DNA from: [Clostridium] innocuum | Lineage (GTDB): Bacteria > Bacillota_I > Bacilli_A > Erysipelotrichales > Erysipelotrichaceae | Direction: 5' to 3' | Assembly: GCA_012317185.1 (NCBI GenBank) | Contig: CP048838.1 | Coordinates: forward strand, 4,650,001-4,714,000 | DNA: 64,000 bases | Position numbers and translations under genes: made by a program | The notes under the pieces: model-generated | What the model was told of the DNA's origin: nothing | Seen by the model: only the letters and a program-made list of their open reading frames with translations | The model's database searches: none | Shown here: positions 43,922 through 53,331 of the stretch, piece after piece | Numbering within the stretch: the stretch's first letter is position 1 | How the letters are laid out: each line of letters opens with the position of its first letter

Positions 43922-44728
43922 CTACAGCAGCTTTGCCAGCTCTCCGATATGTTCAATAACGATATCCGGCTTTACATCACTTGTATCAATGTCCTCAGCC
44001 TTTGTTTCTCCACTCAATACAAGAATACTGGTAACCTCGCTGCCATCCGCTACCTTGATATCCGTATACAGACGATCACCGATAATAGCAATCTGATCGG
44101 GTGAACATCCGGTTTCCTCGACGATATAGTCCAGTGTCTTCCCACTTGGTTTTCCGAAGAACTCAGGATATTTTCCGGTACTTGCTTCTATCAGCTTTGC
44201 CATACTTCCGCAATCAGGTATAAAGGTATCATGCTCCATTGGACAGTTTAAATCCGGATTGATTCCGTAATACAATGCGCCTTCTCTGATAAAAGTGCAT
44301 GCCTTGGAGAGTTTTTCATAGGTCAGTGTTGTATCAAAGCCCAGAATCACGATATCCGGTTTTTCTTCATCCAGTATCCAGCCGTGAGCTTCAAACTCTT
44401 TGCGCAATGCAGGTGTCCCTACCACATACACACGCCTGCCGTCATGATGTTTTTTTAACCAGCGAAGAATTACATGGGTTGATACCATCATCTGTTTTTT
44501 ATCGATATCAATTCCCATACCATGCAGCTTATCTATATACGCAGCTAAATCTCTGGAGGAATTGTTGGTAAAGAAATAATACTCTCTTTCGGTAGCCTTC
44601 ACCGTATTGAGAAAATCATGTGTGTATGGAAATAAATTCTTCCCCAGATAGATCGTTCCATCCATATCCAGAATAAAGACGCGGATTGCTTCCATCTTCT
44701 TCTGAATCATTTTTTTATCTGTTATCAT
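43922..44728 (-). CDS. HAD-IIA sugar-phosphate phosphatase (NagD/AraL-like)
   Basis: A 268-residue HAD protein with the IIA cap order: motif I FILDMDGTIYLG, motif II FFTNNSSR, motif III Lys in FFGKPSGKTLDYI, motif IV IIGDRLYTDI. Homologues such as AraL and NagD remove phosphate from sugar phosphates. It lies 17 bp after a glycerol-1-phosphate dehydrogenase-like gene. The Bacillus ara operon has the same phosphatase/dehydrogenase neighbours (araL-araM), which supports a functional pair. Confidence 0.88.
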   Translation of the reverse strand: MITDKKMIQKKMEAIRVFILDMDGTIYLGKNLFPYTHDFLNTVKATEREYYFFTNNSSRDLAAYIDKLHGMGIDIDKKQMMVSTHVILRWLKKHHDGRRVYVVGTPALRKEFEAHGWILDEEKPDIVILGFDTTLTYEKLSKACTFIREGALYYGINPDLNCPMEHDTFIPDCGSMAKLIEASTGKYPEFFGKPSGKTLDYIVEETGCSPDQIAIIGDRLYTDIKVADGSEVTSILVLSGETKAEDIDTSDVKPDIVIEHIGELAKLL

Positions 44729-44744
44729 ATAACTCCCCTTACCT

Positions 44745-46106
44745 CTAATAATTCCGATAATACGCTACAAATGCGGTACTATAATCTTCCAGCAGCCCAA
44801 GGTCCCACAGCAGCTGTAAAAGACCGTAACGCACACGTACTTCCTTTGCCAGTATCACACCATCCCTAGTCATTGTTTCATCAATACCAACCTGCATTGG
44901 ACGATATGCTGCCTCTACCGATTTCAGAATCGCTGTCACCTCTTCCGGCTGCGGCAGCTCCTGTTCAATGACTGCCTGAATATCCGGCCATTTTTCTTCC
45001 ATGATATCAATACGTTTCAAAGCTGCTTCTATATCATTCTTACCGGCTTTTTCCTCCAAAGCAAGAACTCCGGGTGCGGCTGCTTCAAAGCGGTCAAGCA
45101 CCATTGCTTCCCAGGCAGCTTTATCAAATGCCTTTACACGCTTCCTACATGCCGCAAAATCGATACCGTCCCGGGCAAGCTTCTTCCACATGGCGATTAC
45201 TCCCGGTGTTGCCAGCCCCACCTTAGTTCCATGGAATACCGGTGCATGATGAGCAAATAAAAATTTCATTTCCCAATAATGCGAAACATGATGCTCACTG
45301 CCGGATGCCGGACGTGAATTGCCGACGAATCCCATAGCCATACCGGTTTCAATCAATGCCTCTGTAATTGCCTTTACCGCCGCTTTATCGCGTGTCATTA
45401 CTCCATCTGCGTGCGCTACAACCTCCTTGATAGATTTATAAACCATATCAACAATTGTCTGACAGTAATATTCCCCGTTGATCATATGTGCAATTTTCCA
45501 GTCAACCAGACAGTTATACTTTCCTACAATATCGCCAAGACCTGCCTTAATCATATCCAGCGGTGCATTTGCCAGTACGTCCAGATCACCAAAAATTGCA
45601 GTCGGCACATGACAGTCATAGGTTGTTTTAAGATTATCAGTAATCAGTGCGGCGCCAACAGAAGCAAAGCCGTCCATACTCGGAGCGGTTGCCGCAATTC
45701 CATAGTTCAGTGAAAGCTTATAGGAAATGAATTTGCACAAGTCGTTTAAAGTTCCAGACCCGACGCCTAAAATGTAATCATATTGACGCTTCATATTCAC
45801 CAGAATACGAAATACAGAGGCTTCATTCGGAACAACATCCGCTTCAAGGATGACACGATCGCTGGCGATTCCATTAGCGTTTAAATAAGCCTCAAGCTCT
45901 TCCCCATATACACGGCAGGTATTTTCGTCCTCAATCATATAGACTGTATGATATGCATGCTCCTGCAAATACTTCAGGATATCCTCCTTCACATGATCAC
46001 AAACACGGACATGCTCCAGACGGGTGGTATGCTGCTTTCCGCAATCACATGTAAACGCATGACCAAGGTAATCATTGATTTCAAATGTTGCTACCTTCAT
46101 TTTCAT
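44745..46106 (-). CDS. sn-Glycerol-1-phosphate dehydrogenase family protein (AraM-like)
   Basis: A 453-residue iron-ADH/dehydroquinate synthase-fold enzyme. The NAD-binding GVGSGTLNDLCKF motif, the TAPSMDGFASVGA segment, and metal ligands in GLGDIVGKY, HHVSHYWE and HAPVFHGTKVG are in place. AraM reduces dihydroxyacetone phosphate to sn-glycerol-1-phosphate. Its place after an aldolase that would release DHAP suits that reaction. It starts 9 bp after the aldolase stop. About 50 residues longer than AraM, with an N-terminal part containing C-x-C and H residues. Confidence 0.85.
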   Translation of the reverse strand: MKMKVATFEINDYLGHAFTCDCGKQHTTRLEHVRVCDHVKEDILKYLQEHAYHTVYMIEDENTCRVYGEELEAYLNANGIASDRVILEADVVPNEASVFRILVNMKRQYDYILGVGSGTLNDLCKFISYKLSLNYGIAATAPSMDGFASVGAALITDNLKTTYDCHVPTAIFGDLDVLANAPLDMIKAGLGDIVGKYNCLVDWKIAHMINGEYYCQTIVDMVYKSIKEVVAHADGVMTRDKAAVKAITEALIETGMAMGFVGNSRPASGSEHHVSHYWEMKFLFAHHAPVFHGTKVGLATPGVIAMWKKLARDGIDFAACRKRVKAFDKAAWEAMVLDRFEAAAPGVLALEEKAGKNDIEAALKRIDIMEEKWPDIQAVIEQELPQPEEVTAILKSVEAAYRPMQVGIDETMTRDGVILAKEVRVRYGLLQLLWDLGLLEDYSTAFVAYYRNY

Positions 46107-46115
46107 AAGATCACC

Positions 46116-46970
46116 CTAATCCATATTCACAAAACAGCGCATTGCAGACTCTATATCCTTCTGCATAGCATCCTGTCCTGCTTTGGCGGCATCATGAAAA
46201 TATTTCACGGGAGATGCAGCATTTACGCCTTCTCCACCTGCTTTGTCCATATACGTAAAGTAATTGATTTTACGAACACCGTTTGCGATAACCTTCTTGT
46301 AATCCGCATGACTTACACCGCTTCCTCCATGCATAACAATGGGCACACCGGCTGCCTCCTTTAATTCCTTTACCAGTTCAAAGTCAAGCTTCGGCTCTGA
46401 AAAATATTCGCCGTGCACCGTTCCGAATGAACATGCCAGACAGTCCACTCCCGTCTTCTCGACAAAATCCTTCGCCTCTGCAGGATCTGTGTAATTCCTG
46501 CGATCTGATGCACGGTTTTCTGTAACACCTTCATTATTTAAGGTAATCCCTGCCATTTTACCGATTTCAGCCTCTATGGACACTCCATATTTACGAGCTA
46601 AGGCAACAGCTTCCTTTGTCTGCCTGATATTCTCTTCATAGGTCAGTGCGGAACCGTCAAACATGACAGAGGTGAATCCCATTTTCAGAGATTTTTTAAT
46701 GTAATCCAGATTTACACCATGATCCAGATGAACGACCACAGGCACCTTTGCGCGCTGTGCCATCAGTACCATAACAGGTCCGATCGTATCCAGATTCATG
46801 ACATTATTCTCCTCATGCGTCTGTGCAAACGCAAGAATTACCGGCATATTCAGTTTCTCTGCTGTATCCAGTACAGCCAGTATATTTTCAAAATTCACGA
46901 TATTGAAAGCACCGATGGCGATTTTCTTCTCATCGGCAAGCTTCCATACCTCATTCAGATTTGCTAACAT
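46116..46970 (-). CDS. Class II ketose-bisphosphate aldolase
   Basis: A 284-residue zinc aldolase of the GatY/Fba type: VHLDHGVNLDYIKKSLKMGF, SVMFDGSALTYEEN, EAEIGKMAGIT, and the DHAP-binding VMHGGSGVSHADY loop. It is very similar in plan to the protein at 5207-6076 and more distant from the one at 52473-53318. An AAGGAGGAG box precedes the ATG at 46970. It follows a zinc dehydrogenase in a four-gene run that ends with the phosphatase. Confidence 0.93.
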   Translation of the reverse strand: MLANLNEVWKLADEKKIAIGAFNIVNFENILAVLDTAEKLNMPVILAFAQTHEENNVMNLDTIGPVMVLMAQRAKVPVVVHLDHGVNLDYIKKSLKMGFTSVMFDGSALTYEENIRQTKEAVALARKYGVSIEAEIGKMAGITLNNEGVTENRASDRRNYTDPAEAKDFVEKTGVDCLACSFGTVHGEYFSEPKLDFELVKELKEAAGVPIVMHGGSGVSHADYKKVIANGVRKINYFTYMDKAGGEGVNAASPVKYFHDAAKAGQDAMQKDIESAMRCFVNMD

Positions 46971-47072
46971 AAATTTTCTCCTCCTTTATGATTCAGCTGC
47001 TTTTTCATCAAGCTTATACAATACGCATCCTTACGGTCTGTAAAAGAGATATTCTCAGGGTGTTTGACGCTA

Positions 47073-48116
47073 TTATTCTGAGAAACGCAGCATAACTTTA
47101 TAGGTATCCGGACGGCTTGCACATTCCATTGCTTCCACAACATCCTCATAATCGTACACAGCCTCAATCAACGGCTTCACATCAATGATTCCTTTGGAAA
47201 TACAGTCAATTGCCTGTGCAAAGGTCTCAATGGTTCCATTCTGGGTACCGGTTACCACAATCTCCTGAGAGTGAAGACGTCCCGCATCCACAAGAATCGG
47301 CTCGTTGGGATGAATGGAGCTGAACATATTGCACAACCCGCTTTTTGCAGTCATCTGAATTGCCTGTGCTGCTACAGAAGGAATTGCTGTCGTATTCTCA
47401 ACAACATTTGCCCCTCGGCCGTTTGTCAGCTTTTTAACCTGCTCAACAGGATCGGATTCCAGCGGATCAATTACAATATCAGCACCCAGCTTCAATCCAA
47501 ATGCGCGCCGCTTTGCATCCGTTTCACTCAGGATAACGCGTGCCCCCTGTCGCTTCGCACACAGTACATGCAGCAGTCCCATAACACCGCCTCCGATGAC
47601 GACAACATCATCTCCCATGTTGATATGGGAACGATTGATACTGTTAATAACACATGCCAGCGGTTCTGTGAATGCGGCTTCATCATCCGGTGTTTCCTTA
47701 GGATACACATACAGATGGCGTGCCTTTACCACTGCATATTCTGAAAAGCCATAAAAGCCCGAAAAGCCGTTTTCATTGAAATAAGCAGTTCCCTTTGTGA
47801 AATTACTGCATATATTTTCATGATGATGCTTACAGTCCGGACAGACCCCGCAATCATCAATAATATAGTTGATAACCTTATCACCTATATGAAACAGACT
47901 GGGATCCACACCTGTTCCTATATGTTCTATTACCGCACTGTATTCATGTCCGCCAATACGCGGATATGACCATTTACACCCCTGATAATCTCTGACATCA
48001 TTTACGCAGATTCCGGATGTCAAAATACGAACCAGTACCTCATCCTCTTTCATTTCCGGTACCGGTATGTCCTTGATTTGATAATTTTTAGGTCCTTCTA
48101 GTACACAGGCTTTCAT
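47073..48116 (-). CDS. Zinc-dependent medium-chain dehydrogenase
   Basis: A 347-residue MDR enzyme. Catalytic zinc Cys in TSGICVNDVRDY, GGHEYSAVIEHIG, structural zinc loop CGVCPDCKHHHENIC, Rossmann segment VIGGGVMGLLHVL. It is a close paralogue of the protein at 53332-54375: most of the length aligns without gaps. It probably oxidises a polyol or sugar phosphate. It begins the downstream half of the island after a hairpin at 48203-48230 that separates it from the PTS genes. An AGGAGG box precedes the ATG. Confidence 0.92.
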   Translation of the reverse strand: MKACVLEGPKNYQIKDIPVPEMKEDEVLVRILTSGICVNDVRDYQGCKWSYPRIGGHEYSAVIEHIGTGVDPSLFHIGDKVINYIIDDCGVCPDCKHHHENICSNFTKGTAYFNENGFSGFYGFSEYAVVKARHLYVYPKETPDDEAAFTEPLACVINSINRSHINMGDDVVVIGGGVMGLLHVLCAKRQGARVILSETDAKRRAFGLKLGADIVIDPLESDPVEQVKKLTNGRGANVVENTTAIPSVAAQAIQMTAKSGLCNMFSSIHPNEPILVDAGRLHSQEIVVTGTQNGTIETFAQAIDCISKGIIDVKPLIEAVYDYEDVVEAMECASRPDTYKVMLRFSE

Positions 48117-48202
48117 AATTGTCAGTCCTCCTATTTTCGCTTACCGATTATAAAGTTACATATCGCACACAGAAACAATTCCCGTCTGCTTTTTATAAAA
48201 GC

Positions 48203-48230
48203 AGGGACCAGTAATCAAGAACTGGTCCCT
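48203..48230 (-). terminator. Hairpin between EIID and the dehydrogenase gene (attenuator)
   Basis: AGGGACCAGT and ACTGGTCCCT form a 10-bp perfect stem. On the minus strand GCTTTT follows, a weak T tract. It could partially end transcription after the PTS genes or protect the upstream mRNA, giving lower expression of the dehydrogenase-aldolase-AraM-phosphatase part. Confidence 0.6.
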
Positions 48231-48243
48231 TTCATGTTGGTTA

Positions 48244-49083
48244 CTAAGCTAAGATTCCAGTTAATCCGCCAATGATACCGATGATTACAATCAGAATAAT
48301 AATCTTGATGGAAGTCCATCTTTTCTTCATCAGCCAGTAAACTAACATCGTGAATCCAAATGGCAGAATGCCTGGCATGACAGCATCAAACAGCTGCGTC
48401 TGCACATTGAATTTTGACCCCGATGTGACAAGCTCCAGACCACAGGAAACTTTTACATAATTGGCAATCAGGCCACCCATAACCATACAGCCCATGACCT
48501 GTGCTCCCAGCAGCAGCTTGTCGAGCAGACCCTTTTCCAGAAAATCCATGATAGCCTCGGAGCCCTGCTGGTAACCGAAGAAGAAGTTTGCGAAGCTGAA
48601 GATATAACTGATGGCAAGCATCAGAATCAGATATACGATTGCCCCCCAGACGGTACCGGTCAGCGTGATATCAATACAGATTGCCAAAAGGATCGGAATC
48701 AGTACCCCCTGATAAATCGTATCTCCAATACCTGCCAGAGGTCCCATCAGGGATGTTTTTAAGGATGTGATAAATTCACCCGGAATCGGTTCTCCCAGTG
48801 ATTTCTGTTCCTCCAGTGCGATTGCCATACCCAGAATACAGGAACCGAATTCGATATGGACATTGAAGAATTCCATTTCACGCTCCATGACCTCTTTCCG
48901 TTTTGCGGCTCCGTCCGGATCATCCTTATATAAATCATCAATCACAGGTACAAAGGTGTGCCCGCAGGCCATACCCATCATTCGTTCATAGTTATAGCAG
49001 CACTGAACCCAGGTTTCCCAGTTAAAGGCTGCACGGTATAAGTGTTTCTTCGGGATAACGTGTCTTGCTTTTTGTTCTGCCAT
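48244..49083 (-). CDS. PTS mannose-class EIID
   Basis: A 279-residue EIID with the conserved LKTSLMGPLAGIGDTIYQG segment and hydrophobic helices in the C-terminal half. It follows EIIC by 1 bp. It is the last subunit of the second complete mannose-class PTS in the window and differs clearly from the EIID at 1281-2117. Confidence 0.95.
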   Translation of the reverse strand: MAEQKARHVIPKKHLYRAAFNWETWVQCCYNYERMMGMACGHTFVPVIDDLYKDDPDGAAKRKEVMEREMEFFNVHIEFGSCILGMAIALEEQKSLGEPIPGEFITSLKTSLMGPLAGIGDTIYQGVLIPILLAICIDITLTGTVWGAIVYLILMLAISYIFSFANFFFGYQQGSEAIMDFLEKGLLDKLLLGAQVMGCMVMGGLIANYVKVSCGLELVTSGSKFNVQTQLFDAVMPGILPFGFTMLVYWLMKKRWTSIKIIILIVIIGIIGGLTGILA

Positions 49084-49084
49084 T

Positions 49085-49870
49085 TTAGAAATCCTCCTCT
49101 AACTCAGATTCTTCAGCGATGTTACCTTTTCCGCTGCCCTCTCTGTAACGAACCTGTACATAAACCAATGCGCATAATAAGGACAATACACCAAGCGGCA
49201 GCAGTGCAAGTCCGGAATAGACAGCGACAACAAATCCGATGAACAGAAATACACGGCTTTCCCCTTTAAAGATATACTGCAGTGTGATTGCGATACCCAA
49301 GGCAGGCATCAGACCGCCGATGATCTGGAAAATTTTCAAAGGTGTTCCGGCAAGCATCGTGATGAAGCCCTGAATATAGGTGGCTCCGAAATATGCAGCC
49401 AGAGAGCAAGGAACGATACAGATAACCGCAGCCATGATCTGCGGCAGCAGTACGTTGGCAATCCAGATTTTATTGTATTGTTCTTTTTCAACAAATCTGT
49501 CACCGATGTGAACGAAGATGGAGTCAAAGGTCATACGGCAATACCATACCAGTGTACCCAGAAGACCGATTGGAACAGCCAGTGCAAGAGCTGTATCGGC
49601 ATCCAGATTACCGGTTATGGCAAATGCAGCCCCCAGTGTTCCTGCCAGTGCCATATCGGCAGGCATGGACCCTCCGGCTGAAATGAATCCTAAATAAACG
49701 AGGTTGATGGATGCTCCAACCATAGCTCCCGTTAATGCGTCCCCAAGGATGATGCCCGCAATCCATCCGCAGACCAGCGGTCTTTGTACCGTCCATAATC
49801 CGACAAACGGCAGGTTTGCTTCACCAATCCAATACAGGACCCCCAATAGAATCGCTTGTACTATTGACAT
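49085..49870 (-). CDS. PTS mannose-class EIIC
   Basis: A 261-residue membrane subunit with the family patterns GDALTGAMVGASINLVYLGF and SAGGSMPADMALAG, and an acidic tail (EESELEEDF). It follows EIIB by 46 bp with a good ribosome site. Confidence 0.95.
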   Translation of the reverse strand: MSIVQAILLGVLYWIGEANLPFVGLWTVQRPLVCGWIAGIILGDALTGAMVGASINLVYLGFISAGGSMPADMALAGTLGAAFAITGNLDADTALALAVPIGLLGTLVWYCRMTFDSIFVHIGDRFVEKEQYNKIWIANVLLPQIMAAVICIVPCSLAAYFGATYIQGFITMLAGTPLKIFQIIGGLMPALGIAITLQYIFKGESRVFLFIGFVVAVYSGLALLPLGVLSLLCALVYVQVRYREGSGKGNIAEESELEEDF

Positions 49871-49916
49871 AAATTTCTCTCCTCTCTGTTAGTTTTTATG
49901 TCCAGCAGAATCTGTC

Positions 49917-50396
49917 TCATAACAGGTTTGATATATCGACTACCTTCTGCTCAGGTACTAACTGATAATATACATTTACACCCTTCTCGTTTTTCATGCG
50001 GCGAATGGAATCCACCTCATCCGGACTCGCAGAAACATTGTTGATGAACGGCTTGCGGTCTCCACGGATACCCATACCGCCAAGGCATACCTCTTTGATT
50101 TCCACGCCGCCATCCAGCAGCTGTTCAAAAACGATCGGTGTTTTTGTCAGAACGATAACGCGTTCATTTCCCGGATCCGGCTTCTGAAGTGCCTTAGTTG
50201 CGCCTTCAACAGATAATACGGCAACCTTGGTCCCCTGTGGTGCCAGAGCCATCAGTACCCGTTTGTTGAATTTATCCGCAGCAACAGTATCGTCTACAAT
50301 GACAATTCTGTTTGCACTCAGACTCGGTGTCCAGGCTGTTACGACCTCACCATGAATCAAACGATCATCCACACGTGCTAAAACGATGTTTCGCAT
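49917..50396 (-). CDS. PTS mannose-class EIIB
   Basis: A 159-residue EIIB, complete. MRNIVLARVDDRLIHGEVVT carries the phosphorylated His15. It overlaps the end of the EIIA gene by 19 nt and its own GAGGAGG box lies inside EIIA. It matches the partial EIIB at 1-98 in its N-terminus. Confidence 0.95.
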   Translation of the reverse strand: MRNIVLARVDDRLIHGEVVTAWTPSLSANRIVIVDDTVAADKFNKRVLMALAPQGTKVAVLSVEGATKALQKPDPGNERVIVLTKTPIVFEQLLDGGVEIKEVCLGGMGIRGDRKPFINNVSASPDEVDSIRRMKNEKGVNVYYQLVPEQKVVDISNLL

Positions 50397-50818
50397 TTTT
50401 CATCCTCCTCATTATCAAGCATGTCTGCTAAGTATTTTTTTACATCCTGTACGGTACTGCCTGCCAGCTTCATAGCCTCGTCACATATTTCCGCAGCGCT
50501 TTTTCCGTTTCCTCTCATCAGTAGGATTTCCATCAGCAGGGGAACATTGATTCCTGTTAAATGGTATACATCATATGTGTTCATCAACTGTACAACCGCA
50601 TTGAACGGACTTCCGTAGAACAAATCGGTAAGAACCAGAATTTCTTCTCCCTCATCTGCTTTTGTAAATTCCTTCTCAATATTTTCTTTCAGGATATCCA
50701 CTCCCTGATGAGGATACAGACCGACATATGACAGATTCTGCTGTTCGCCTAATACCATTTCCATTGTCTCAAATAATCCCTTGGAAAAAGAACCATGAGA
50801 TACTAAGATAACCTTCAT
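50378..50818 (-). CDS. PTS mannose-class EIIA
   Basis: A 146-residue EIIA: MKVILVSHGSFSKG with phosphorylated His8, then EEILVLTDLFYGSPFNAV. It is the first PTS gene, giving the order IIA-IIB-IIC-IID. A perfect cre box lies 48 bp upstream of the start and a palindrome lies further upstream. Confidence 0.94.
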   Translation of the reverse strand: MKVILVSHGSFSKGLFETMEMVLGEQQNLSYVGLYPHQGVDILKENIEKEFTKADEGEEILVLTDLFYGSPFNAVVQLMNTYDVYHLTGINVPLLMEILLMRGNGKSAAEICDEAMKLAGSTVQDVKKYLADMLDNEEDEKCETSF

Positions 50819-50865
50819 AATACCCTCCTTTCTCTATTCATTTCCAACAGGTGAAAGCACTGCTC

Positions 50866-50879
50866 TGGAAGCGGTTCCA
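50866..50879 (-). promoter_or_regulatory. cre box upstream of the mannose-class PTS
   Basis: TGGAAGCGGTTCCA fits TGNAANCGNTNNCA at every position and is itself nearly palindromic. It is centred about 54 bp before the EIIA start codon. CcpA-mediated catabolite repression is expected. Confidence 0.72.
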
Positions 50880-50929
50880 CCATCTGGTTATATTCTATAC
50901 GATTTCCTGCAACGTTTTTTATTATGTTA

Positions 50930-50946
50930 TGCGTAATCATTACGTA
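50930..50946. promoter_or_regulatory. TGCGTAAT palindrome (operator candidate)
   Basis: TGCGTAATCATTACGTA is nearly symmetric around one central base. It shares the GCGTA/TACG half-site pattern with palindromes at 54516-54534 and 54549-54564, suggesting one regulator for both promoters. Confidence 0.5.
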
Positions 50947-50999
50947 ACCGATTTTTTTACGGAGTTCATATTGATTATGCAATTTTATAATTTTTTAAT

Positions 51000-52457
51000 T
51001 CACTCCTGCATAATATTCTTCAGTGCACTGTACATACGCTTATATTTTTTATATTGCCGATCGTATGCGTCAGTGAGTACTTTTTTCGCAGCATACACCT
51101 TCCCCTGTCCGATACAGGCTTCCTTTTCCGATACACCGTCTGCCAGCGCAGCCAGAAGTGCCGCTCCATATCCCGGGGTTGCACTTTCGGTAACGACCTT
51201 TAGCTCTGTATGGAGAATATTCGCCATAATCTGCATCCAGACAGGACTTCTTGTACCCCCGCCATTGATTTGTATGCGGGAAGGCCATTGTGCAAGCTTC
51301 ATACTTTCAAGAACCTCGCGGATAGCGTAGCTTACCCCCTCGAAAACAGCCTGTGTCATATCCTCCCGTCTTGTTTCAAAACTCAGCCCGACAAATGCTC
51401 CCCTTACGCAAAGATCATGATACATAAGTTTATCCCCTGTGATGTGCGGGAAAAACAATACACTGTTTTTTCCGAAGCGATCAGATGAAATAAGCTGCTG
51501 ATCCACAGCCATATCATCTGTCTTCACGATATTTTCCACCCACCATTTATGAGTTCCCCCTGCTGAACGAACCGTTCCCTGTACGATATTGACAAACTGT
51601 GTATGATCCGCATTGAATAGAACATTCTTACCTTTTCCTTCGAAGTCCATATCCCTTTTCGGCATAATTACAACTCCGGATGTTCCCAGCGAAATAACCG
51701 GTTCCTTCCGGTTCAGTATCCCCATAGCCACTGCATTTGCCGGATTATCTCCCGTTCCGGCAATGACACGGATGTCATGATTCACCTTCAGCTGTTCACA
51801 GAGTGTCTGTTGAAGTGTTCCGACCACATCGCAGCTGGCATACAGCGGTCCCAGACAGCTTTCTTCAATACCAAGCCTATCCAGCATATACACTGACCAT
51901 TTCTTTGTGGCAATATCATATAATGAGCTTGTGGATGCTTCACAGTAATCCATACTGTACTGCCCCGTTAATTTATATACGATATATGCATACGGTGTCA
52001 TGATTTTATGAATACGCGCAAAGCTTTGTGGCTCATGCTCTTTGATCCAGAGTGTATTCACTGCCGGACTTCCCGGTGACAATATTTCAGCGATATGGCG
52101 TGTTTCCTCCCTTTGTGTGCATTCCGTACGCAGTTCCTCAACCAAACCGGCCGTTCGTAAATCTGTCCACATGATGGCATTGCGCACAGCTTCTCCGTTT
52201 TTATCCAGAAATACAGTCGTATGCATCTGTCCCGTAACACCGATTACGGAAACCTCCTGCGGATTACATCTGGCAAAGATATCATGCAGTCCCTTCATTA
52301 CAGCCTGCATCCATACGTCTGGATCAATTTCCCGCCAGCCCTCCTGCGGCTGCAGGATTGTATAACCATAGCTGTTTTCGTATACGATTGACCGACGGGT
52401 ATCCATCAGTGTAGTTTTTAATGCGGATGTACCTATATCAAGTCCTATATAATACAC
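51000..52457 (-). CDS. FGGY-family carbohydrate kinase (xylulokinase-like)
   Basis: A 485-residue sugar kinase. The N-terminal phosphate motif GLDIGTSALKTTLMD, an HTTVFLDKNGEAVRNAIMWTD region, the IAGTGDNPANAVAMG segment and the C-terminal adenosine motif INGGGTRSPVWMQIMANIL are all present. FGGY kinases phosphorylate ketoses or polyols. In this island, a kinase after PTS uptake would create a bisphosphate suitable for the class II aldolases. It lies 15 bp after the aldolase at 52473. Confidence 0.93.
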   Translation of the reverse strand: MYYIGLDIGTSALKTTLMDTRRSIVYENSYGYTILQPQEGWREIDPDVWMQAVMKGLHDIFARCNPQEVSVIGVTGQMHTTVFLDKNGEAVRNAIMWTDLRTAGLVEELRTECTQREETRHIAEILSPGSPAVNTLWIKEHEPQSFARIHKIMTPYAYIVYKLTGQYSMDYCEASTSSLYDIATKKWSVYMLDRLGIEESCLGPLYASCDVVGTLQQTLCEQLKVNHDIRVIAGTGDNPANAVAMGILNRKEPVISLGTSGVVIMPKRDMDFEGKGKNVLFNADHTQFVNIVQGTVRSAGGTHKWWVENIVKTDDMAVDQQLISSDRFGKNSVLFFPHITGDKLMYHDLCVRGAFVGLSFETRREDMTQAVFEGVSYAIREVLESMKLAQWPSRIQINGGGTRSPVWMQIMANILHTELKVVTESATPGYGAALLAALADGVSEKEACIGQGKVYAAKKVLTDAYDRQYKKYKRMYSALKNIMQE

Positions 52458-52472
52458 AGAATCAATCCCTTC

Positions 52473-53318
52473 CTATGATTCCTTCAGCCCGTTGATGATC
52501 AAAACGAGATCAGCAGCTGTTTTGCTGACATTCTCCACTGCCTTTGCACTGAGACCATACAGATTAGCTTCGTTATGATTCTTTTCATAAGCCTCTCCAA
52601 ATGTCTGAATGAATGCCCTGCGCAGATCCGAACCGTAATTCACCTTGATCATGTTATAGTCCCGCATCTGTTTTACCTGATCAAACGGAATACCGGAGCC
52701 GCCATGCAGCACAAGCGGAACAGGTGAAACTTCCGCAATCCTTTTCAGCAGTGCAAGATCAATCTTCGCCACAGCATCAAGACCATGTACATTTCCGATG
52801 GAAACGGCCAGAATATCACACCCGGAGCGCTCCACAAATTCTTTTACCAGTGCAGGATCCGTTTTACAGTCTGCCTCATTTACATCATCATCCTCTTTTC
52901 CCATGATAGCTCCCAGCTCTGCTTCCACCGGAACATGATAGAAATGACAGTATTCCACTGTTTTCTGTACCTCTTTTATATTTTCTTCGAAATTCAGATG
53001 GGAAGCATCCACCATGATGGAGGTAAAGCCCGCATCCACACATGCCTTAACATCATCAAAGCTTTTTCCATGATCCAGATGCAGCCCGACTGGTGTATCT
53101 GTCCCCTTTAAAAACTCTCTCATCATATAAGCAATCACTTCCGGATTTGATAAATGCAGGTTGTTGGAGGATATCTGTACCATACCCGGGAGGTGAACAG
53201 CATTCAATCCCTTTATAATCGCCTTTGTCATTTCCAGATTCGTCGTGTTGAATGCCGGCAGAAGAAGCTTTTTTTCCTTTGCGTATGCTAGCAGATCAAA
53301 ACCATTTACAATTTTCAT
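52473..53318 (-). CDS. Class II ketose-bisphosphate aldolase (third paralogue)
   Basis: A 281-residue zinc aldolase: GLHLDHGKSFDDVKACVDAGF, SIMVDASHLNFEEN, EAELGAIMGKEDDDVNE, VLHGGSGIPFDQVK. It is more diverged from the other two aldolases in the window. The EDDDVNEADCKTDP loop is different from the usual short loop. It is co-transcribed with the upstream zinc dehydrogenase (13 bp) and the downstream kinase (15 bp). Confidence 0.92.
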   Translation of the reverse strand: MKIVNGFDLLAYAKEKKLLLPAFNTTNLEMTKAIIKGLNAVHLPGMVQISSNNLHLSNPEVIAYMMREFLKGTDTPVGLHLDHGKSFDDVKACVDAGFTSIMVDASHLNFEENIKEVQKTVEYCHFYHVPVEAELGAIMGKEDDDVNEADCKTDPALVKEFVERSGCDILAVSIGNVHGLDAVAKIDLALLKRIAEVSPVPLVLHGGSGIPFDQVKQMRDYNMIKVNYGSDLRRAFIQTFGEAYEKNHNEANLYGLSAKAVENVSKTAADLVLIINGLKES

Positions 53319-53331
53319 ATTCGTTCCTCCC

